Source of the DNA: Streptomyces sp. UW30
GTDB lineage: Bacteria > Actinomycetota > Actinomycetes > Streptomycetales > Streptomycetaceae
Direction: 5' to 3'
Assembly (NCBI RefSeq): GCF_008042075.1
Contig: NZ_RDBN01000037.1
Coordinates: forward strand, 1,611,548-1,654,503
DNA: 42,956 nucleotides
In this document: piece after piece, positions 38,478-42,956 of the stretch
How positions within the stretch are numbered: position 1 is the stretch's first letter
Layout of the letters: every line of letters starts with the position of its first letter
The notes under the pieces: model-generated
Database searches by the model: none
The model's input: the letters and a program-made list of their open reading frames with translations, nothing else
Told to the model about the DNA's origin: nothing
Program-made: the position numbers and the translations under genes

Positions 38478-41326
38478 CGCGCGCCCCCTCGCAGTTCCAC
38501 CAGATCGGCCAGCTCCGCGTCCGTCAGCTCCGTGAGCCCTGCCTCGCCCGCGCCGAGCACCGCGTCGGCGAGCTCCCGTTTGCGGTTCAGCATGTCGGCG
38601 ATGCGGTCCTCGATCGTTCCCTCGGCGATCAGCCGATGCACCTGCACGGGCCGGGTCTGGCCGATGCGGTACGCACGGTCGGTGGCCTGCGCCTCGACGG
38701 CCGGGTTCCACCAGCGGTCGTAGTGCACGACGTGTTCCGCGCGGGTGAGGTTCAGGCCGGTGCCCGCGGCCTTCAACGACAGCAGGAAGACGGGCACTTC
38801 ACCACTCTGGAAGCGCCCCACCAGGGCCTCGCGCTCGGCGACGGGCATGCCGCCGTGCAGGAACTGCGAGGGCACACCGCGAGCGGCCAGATGCTGTTCG
38901 ATGAGGCGTCCCATCTGCACGTACTGAGTGAAGATCAACACGCTCGCGTCCTCGGCGAGGATGGTGTCGAGCAGTTCGTCCAGCAGTTCCAGCTTCCCCG
39001 AGCGCCCGTTGATCCTCGGTCGCTCCTCCTTGAGGTACTGCGCCGGGTGGTTGCAGATCTGCTTCAGGCCCGTCAGGAGCTTCACGACCAGGCCGCGTCG
39101 CGCCATGCTGTCCGCTTCGGAGATCGCCGCCAGAGTCTCGCGGACCACGGCCTCGTACAGGCCCGCCTGTTCCGCGGTGAGGGACACGGCACGATCGGTC
39201 TCCGTCTTCGGCGGGAGCTCCGGCGCGATGCCCGGGTCCGACTTGCGTCGGCGCAGCAGGAACGGGCGCACGAGCCGGGTGAGCCGTTCCGCGGCGGCCG
39301 GGTCCTGCCCACCCTCGACGGCCTGGGCGTAGCGCGTGCGGAACGTGCCGAGACGGCCGAGCAGGCCCGGGGTCGTCCAGTCGAGGATCGCCCACAGTTC
39401 GGACAGGTTGTTCTCCACCGGGGTGCCGGTGAGCGCCACACGCGCGCGTGCGCCGATCGAACGCAGCTCCCGGGCGGTCGCCGAGTAGGGGTTCTTCACA
39501 TGCTGGGCCTCGTCCGCCACGACCATGCCCCACGGCACTGCTGCCAGCCGGCGCGCGTCCAGGCGCATCGTGCCGTACGTGGTGATCACGAACTCCCCGT
39601 CCGCCACCGAGTCCAGGTCGCGCCGCGCCCCGTGGAAGCGGCGCACGCGCGTGCCGGGCGCGAACTTCTCGATCTCCCGCTGCCAGTTGCCCATCAGGGA
39701 CGTCGGACACACCACCAGCGTCGGACCGGCGCAGGAGGCGTCGGACTGCCGGTGAAGATGGAGCGCGATCAGCGTGATCGTCTTGCCGAGTCCCATGTCG
39801 TCGGCCAGGCAGCAGCCCAGGCCCAGGGATGTCATCCGGGCCAGCCAGCTCAGGCCCCGACGCTGGTAGTCCCGCAGTGTGGCCGCGAGCTCGGCCGGCT
39901 GGCCCACCGGCTCCTGCGCCTCGGGGTCGGCCAGGCGCTCGCGCAGTGCCGCGAGCCAGCCCGTGGGCCGGACTTCGACCTGGCGGCCGTCCACCTCGGT
40001 GGAGCCCGTCAGAGCGGCGCTCAGCGCGTCGACGGGCGTCACCTTGCGGTCCTGCTGCGCGTGGGCGCGGCGCACCTCCTGAGGGTCGACGAGAACCCAC
40101 TGACCGCGCAGCCGCACCACCGGGCGATTCGCCTCCGCCAGGCGGTCCAGCTCCTCACGCGTGAGCCGCTGGTCGCCCAGCGCGAACGACCAGTTGAACG
40201 CGAGCAGCGCGTCGGCGGACAGGAAGGTCGGCGTGCCGGACGAGAGCCCGCCCGGCGCGGAATCGTCGTCCGGCGGACCGATCACCGCGCGGGCGGTCAG
40301 TTCGCGCGCCAGCTGCTTCGGCCAGTGCACGTCCACGCCGGCACCGGCGAGGACCCGAGCGCCCTCCCTCAAGAGGTCGGTCACCTCCTCGTCGGCGAGG
40401 TCCACGGCGGCCGGTACGGCCGCCGACAGCAGCGGCGTGAGCGGAGCCCAGGCCCGCGCCGCACGGCGCAGCGCCAGCAGGGCGTCCATCCGCGCGCGCG
40501 GGCCGAAGGCATCGGATCCCGCCCAAACGTCGGCGGCGTCCGCGACCAGCGTCGGGTCACTCACGCTGTGCACCTGGAGCACCGCCCGGAACGACAGTGC
40601 AGCGTCGCCCTGCGCCGCCTCGGCGAGCCCGGGAACCTCGAGCCGCAGGGAGAGCCGTACGCCCGCGTCGTGGCCCGCGGCGACATCGGCGGCCCACGCG
40701 CGCAGCGCGGGCGCGTGCTGCGGCTCCTGTGCCGCGTAAGCGGGCTCTCCTGTCACAAGCGCGGCAGCGGGAGAGCGGGGAAGAGTGTCGGCGACCGCGT
40801 CCAGGAAGGCCCGCACCAGCCGCTCCGGATCCGGCAGCCTCAGCGGCTCCACGCCGTCCAGCGGCACCGCGTGCGCTTCGGGCGGCATGGCTGCGGCGAG
40901 GGCGCGGACGCGTTCCACGTCCTCCGGGCGCAGGGGACCTGCGCGCCAGGCGTCGTGGTCGTCCGACGACAGCCCAGGCAACAACAGTCCGCGTGCCACG
41001 AGTTGCAGGGCCAGCACGGTGGCGGAGCCCCAGAAGGCGCCCGCTCGGTGCGCCTGGGTGGCGGTACGCGCACGCGTGAGTGCGGGCAGGGCGGCACGCA
41101 GCGGGAGCAGAACGGCCGGCACGCTCACCAGTTCCACACCGTCCTCGCCGGGCAGGACGACGTCCAGCGCTTCGACGGATCCGGACGCGACGAGCGCAAC
41201 GGCGCCGCCGTCAGCTCGCCAGAACGCGACCCGGCCGGTGCGCGCCGGATCGCCGGGTACGAAAACCGCACAGCACCGGGCCAGTTCGGAGATCTCGGAC
41301 GGTGTCGCCTCGGGAAGCCTCGGCAC
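38474..41326 (-). CDS. SNF2/SWI2-family DEAD-like helicase
   Basis: A large protein of about 950 residues. I prefer the GTG at 41326, with GAGGAG 12 bases upstream; the frame is open to 41491, so a longer version cannot be excluded. The first 480 residues are a family-specific region (PRLPEATPSEISELARCCAVFVPGD, WSFALGDQRLTREELDRL) that ends in the short SNF2_assoc domain. The helicase core has LADDMGLGKTITLIALHLH (about 500-518), VVCPTSLMGNWQREI, ADEAQHVKN (about 600), ALTGTPVENNLSELW, LIFTQYVQMGRLI, FLLSLKAAGTGLNLTRAEHVVHYDRWWNPAVEAQATDRAYRIGQ and the C-terminal helicase motif VI. It should translocate on DNA using ATP. It is co-transcribed with the SWIM protein gene. Confidence 0.93.
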   Translation of the reverse strand: MPRLPEATPSEISELARCCAVFVPGDPARTGRVAFWRADGGAVALVASGSVEALDVVLPGEDGVELVSVPAVLLPLRAALPALTRARTATQAHRAGAFWGSATVLALQLVARGLLLPGLSSDDHDAWRAGPLRPEDVERVRALAAAMPPEAHAVPLDGVEPLRLPDPERLVRAFLDAVADTLPRSPAAALVTGEPAYAAQEPQHAPALRAWAADVAAGHDAGVRLSLRLEVPGLAEAAQGDAALSFRAVLQVHSVSDPTLVADAADVWAGSDAFGPRARMDALLALRRAARAWAPLTPLLSAAVPAAVDLADEEVTDLLREGARVLAGAGVDVHWPKQLARELTARAVIGPPDDDSAPGGLSSGTPTFLSADALLAFNWSFALGDQRLTREELDRLAEANRPVVRLRGQWVLVDPQEVRRAHAQQDRKVTPVDALSAALTGSTEVDGRQVEVRPTGWLAALRERLADPEAQEPVGQPAELAATLRDYQRRGLSWLARMTSLGLGCCLADDMGLGKTITLIALHLHRQSDASCAGPTLVVCPTSLMGNWQREIEKFAPGTRVRRFHGARRDLDSVADGEFVITTYGTMRLDARRLAAVPWGMVVADEAQHVKNPYSATARELRSIGARARVALTGTPVENNLSELWAILDWTTPGLLGRLGTFRTRYAQAVEGGQDPAAAERLTRLVRPFLLRRRKSDPGIAPELPPKTETDRAVSLTAEQAGLYEAVVRETLAAISEADSMARRGLVVKLLTGLKQICNHPAQYLKEERPRINGRSGKLELLDELLDTILAEDASVLIFTQYVQMGRLIEQHLAARGVPSQFLHGGMPVAEREALVGRFQSGEVPVFLLSLKAAGTGLNLTRAEHVVHYDRWWNPAVEAQATDRAYRIGQTRPVQVHRLIAEGTIEDRIADMLNRKRELADAVLGAGEAGLTELTDAELADLVELRGGAR

Positions 41327-41413
41327 AGCTCTGCAGCGCTCCTCAAATTTGACTACTCTGTTTGGAGTGGCCGAGGGTACAGCATTCGACGGTCCACCCG
41401 GCGCGACGATTCT

Positions 41414-41427
41414 GTGACCTGGGTCAC
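41414..41427. promoter_or_regulatory. Crp-type palindrome GTGACC-N2-GGTCAC
   Basis: A perfect six-base inverted repeat that fits the consensus GTG-N6-GNCAC reported for Streptomyces Crp. It lies about 90 bases upstream of the SNF2 helicase start and about 200 bases upstream of the small membrane protein gene, in their divergent promoter region. Confidence 0.5.
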
Positions 41428-41628
41428 TCTTGACGGGTGTGGGTATCCCTCCTGTGCGGAGTCCGGGGCGCCGGCCGAGCGTCGACCGCACCTCGGCCGT
41501 CCACGGACCTCTGCGACCAGTAGGGGCCGCACCTCAGGGTCGTCTCAGGGTCGCGGTTCGGAACCGCAGGGAGCGCGGGTCCGTTTTGAGGACAGAGAGC
41601 GGCAGTGGCCGCGAAGGAGGCGACGCAC

Positions 41629-41811
41629 ATGTCGAAGAACGCGAAGATCGCCGCGGGAGGTGTGGCAGCCGGGCTCATCCTGCTGATCTGGCTGCCCTGG
41701 TGGGCCGCGCTCCTGATAGTCCTGGGAGTCCCGGCCGCCGCGTACCTCACGCTCGACCCGTCCCAGCGGCGCAGGCTGCGCCGTGCCACGCGCAAGGAGA
41801 TCGGTCGCTGA
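41629..41811 (+). CDS. Small membrane protein (60 aa)
   Basis: The ATG at 41629 follows a perfect AAGGAGG at 41614-41620. An upstream in-frame GTG at 41605 would place the ribosome site inside the gene and is less likely. The product has two closely spaced hydrophobic segments (AAGGVAAGLILLIW and LPWWAALLIVLGVPAAAYL) and a basic C-terminus (RRRLRRATRKEIGR) expected in the cytoplasm. It is a conserved-looking Streptomyces type with no known function. Its stop is three bases from that of the convergent tannase-like gene. Confidence 0.7.
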   Translation: MSKNAKIAAGGVAAGLILLIWLPWWAALLIVLGVPAAAYLTLDPSQRRRLRRATRKEIGR

Positions 41812-41814
41812 CGA

Positions 41815-42956
41815 TCACCCGGCCGCCGGTGCGACAGGGGCGGACAGCGTGCAGGAATTGAGCGCATCGCCGCTCGCGGGCTTCTCGACGGTACGGTCCG
41901 CGGGCGGTCGGGCGCCTCGCTCCACCCAGGAGACCAGCGCGTCGAACGCCGACCGGTAACAGGGCAGGATCGGCCGGAGCCGGTCCGGATACGTGTCGTA
42001 CAGCCCGTCGACGTGCGTGCCGCCCGTGATCGTGTAGTAGCGGTGGAGCCGGCCCCGCCCGCTCGCGTCGATCATGCGCGCGTACACGTCGGAGTCGACT
42101 GCCTTCGGCAGCAGCGCGTCCAGATCACCGTGCAACGTGATCAGCGGGCGGCCGATACGCCCGGTCAGAGCGACCCGGGCCACGGCACGGTGGACGGACG
42201 CGGGGCGCGACGCGTAGTCGTACGTGGCATCGGCCGGGCACGGCGACAGGATCTGCGCCGGGGTGGTTCCGGCGGTCGGACCGGGACAGCCGGTGTCGTA
42301 CGCCGGGTCGAACTCGGCGCGGTAGATCTTCTGGGTGACTCCCCAGTAGGCCTGCTCGTGGTACGGCCACAGAAACTCCGAGCCGCGCGCGAAGCCCACC
42401 GCGTACAGGTCCTCGTCCCGAGCGGAGCCGAGCATCCGCGCCACTGCCGTAGGCAGGGAGGTGAGCAGGTTGGGGCCGTCCGTGGTCCACAGGGCGCCCT
42501 CCCAGTCCACCCCGCCGTCGTAGAGCTCGGGATGGTTCTCCAGCTGCCAGCGCGTCAGATAGCCGCCGTTGGAGATGCCGGTCATGTAGGTACGACGGGG
42601 GGTGTGCCCGTAGCGCTGGGCCACCGCCTTGCGGGCGGCGCGGGTGAGCTGGGTGGTCCGCGCGTTCCACTCGGCGACCGCGTCACCGGGCCGTTTGCCG
42701 TCCCGGTAGAAGTCGGCACCGCTGTTGCCCTTGTCGGTCGCGGCGTAGGCGTAGCCCAGCGCGAGCACCTGGTCGGAGATCGCCGTGTCCGTGGCGTACT
42801 GCTTGCGGGTGCCAGGGGCCCCGGTGACGACCAGCCCGCCGTTCCAGCGGTCCGGCAGCCGGATCACGAACTGCGCGTCGTGACGCCATCCGTGTGTGGC
42901 GTTGAACCGGGAGGAGTCGGGGAAGTAGCCGTCGATCTGGATCCCCGGAACCCCGG
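41815..42956 (-). CDS. Tannase/feruloyl-esterase-like alpha/beta hydrolase, 3' part
   Basis: The frame is open to the right edge, so the N-terminus including any signal peptide lies outside. The visible 380 residues begin PGIQIDGYFPDSSRFN, run through DAQFVIRLPDRWNGGLVVTG and AYAATDKGNSGADFY, then TYMTGISNGGYLTRWQLENHPELYDGG, where GISNG is the nucleophile elbow (G-x-S-x-G). Later come PLITLHGDLDALLP (acid) and TGGTHVDGLYD (histidine). This order matches the tannase / 3-hydroxybutyrate oligomer hydrolase-like group, usually secreted esterases. Two cysteines (TGCPG, LSPCP) may form a disulfide. Substrate is unknown: an aromatic ester or polyester is possible. Confidence 0.8.
   Translation of the reverse strand, partial: GVPGIQIDGYFPDSSRFNATHGWRHDAQFVIRLPDRWNGGLVVTGAPGTRKQYATDTAISDQVLALGYAYAATDKGNSGADFYRDGKRPGDAVAEWNARTTQLTRAARKAVAQRYGHTPRRTYMTGISNGGYLTRWQLENHPELYDGGVDWEGALWTTDGPNLLTSLPTAVARMLGSARDEDLYAVGFARGSEFLWPYHEQAYWGVTQKIYRAEFDPAYDTGCPGPTAGTTPAQILSPCPADATYDYASRPASVHRAVARVALTGRIGRPLITLHGDLDALLPKAVDSDVYARMIDASGRGRLHRYYTITGGTHVDGLYDTYPDRLRPILPCYRSAFDALVSWVERGARPPADRTVEKPASGDALNSCTLSAPVAPAAG

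Noticed and set aside
38636..41686. Plus-strand open frame of over 1000 codons opposite the SNF2 helicase gene
   Set aside because: It is a by-product of GC-rich third positions on the minus strand. Its translation is Arg/Gly/His-rich with no domain, while the minus strand encodes a complete helicase with all motifs.

Overview
The window looks like chromosomal DNA of a Streptomyces or a close relative. GC is very high with strong GC bias at third codon positions, GTG starts are common, Tat and Sec signal peptides abound, and the families are typical of Streptomyces: a ROK regulator beside xylA/xylB, SNF2 and SWIM partners, a membrane Ser/Thr kinase, and an XRE-cupin regulator. I see no tRNA, rRNA, CRISPR array, transposase or phage gene.

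Layout. 1-6.1 kb: the 3' end of a xylose-type sugar-binding protein gene, a tiny acidic protein, a beta-propeller exoprotein, a small membrane protein, a nucleotidyltransferase, a frameshifted LysR gene and a SUKH-4-like immunity-type protein. 6.3-13.3 kb: four exported carbohydrate-active enzymes (GH95-like, GH97, GH88 and an alginate-lyase-family lyase). The lyase and the GH88 hydrolase form a logical pair: the lyase leaves unsaturated uronic ends and GH88 removes them. Their convergent genes carry promoter elements of identical three-half-site architecture. 13.4-14.3 kb: remnants of a methyltransferase, an FAD monooxygenase and an AraC regulator. 14.3-18.9 kb: a DUF5519 protein, a small conserved protein, a serine beta-lactamase-like exoprotein, and a translationally coupled FHA-like protein / Ser-Thr kinase pair whose kinase has an extracellular lytic-transglycosylase domain.

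19.3-24.2 kb: a TetR / NTF2-like / NmrA-like module with two perfect operators, then an SRPBCC protein, an alpha/beta hydrolase remnant, a DinB protein, and a divergent methyltransferase / XRE-cupin pair in which both genes are broken although the shared palindrome is intact. 24.2-30.4 kb: an aldehyde dehydrogenase with its GAF-type regulator, a Tat-exported peptidoglycan amidase, and an APC permease-acetamidase operon. 30.6-34.8 kb: the xylose catabolic locus xylR-xylB / xylA, with unusual tandem repeats in its non-coding parts. 34.9-43 kb: a Pro/Gly-rich membrane protein, a phytase-like esterase, a SWIM-SNF2 operon, a small membrane protein, and the 3' part of a tannase-like hydrolase.

The most striking features are the shared operator of the lyase/GH88 pair, the kinase-muralytic fusion, a degenerate six-copy 22-23 bp array behind xylR, and an unusual number of genes that keep both ends but lack internal sequence. 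The last pattern could be real gene decay or a sequence or assembly problem.
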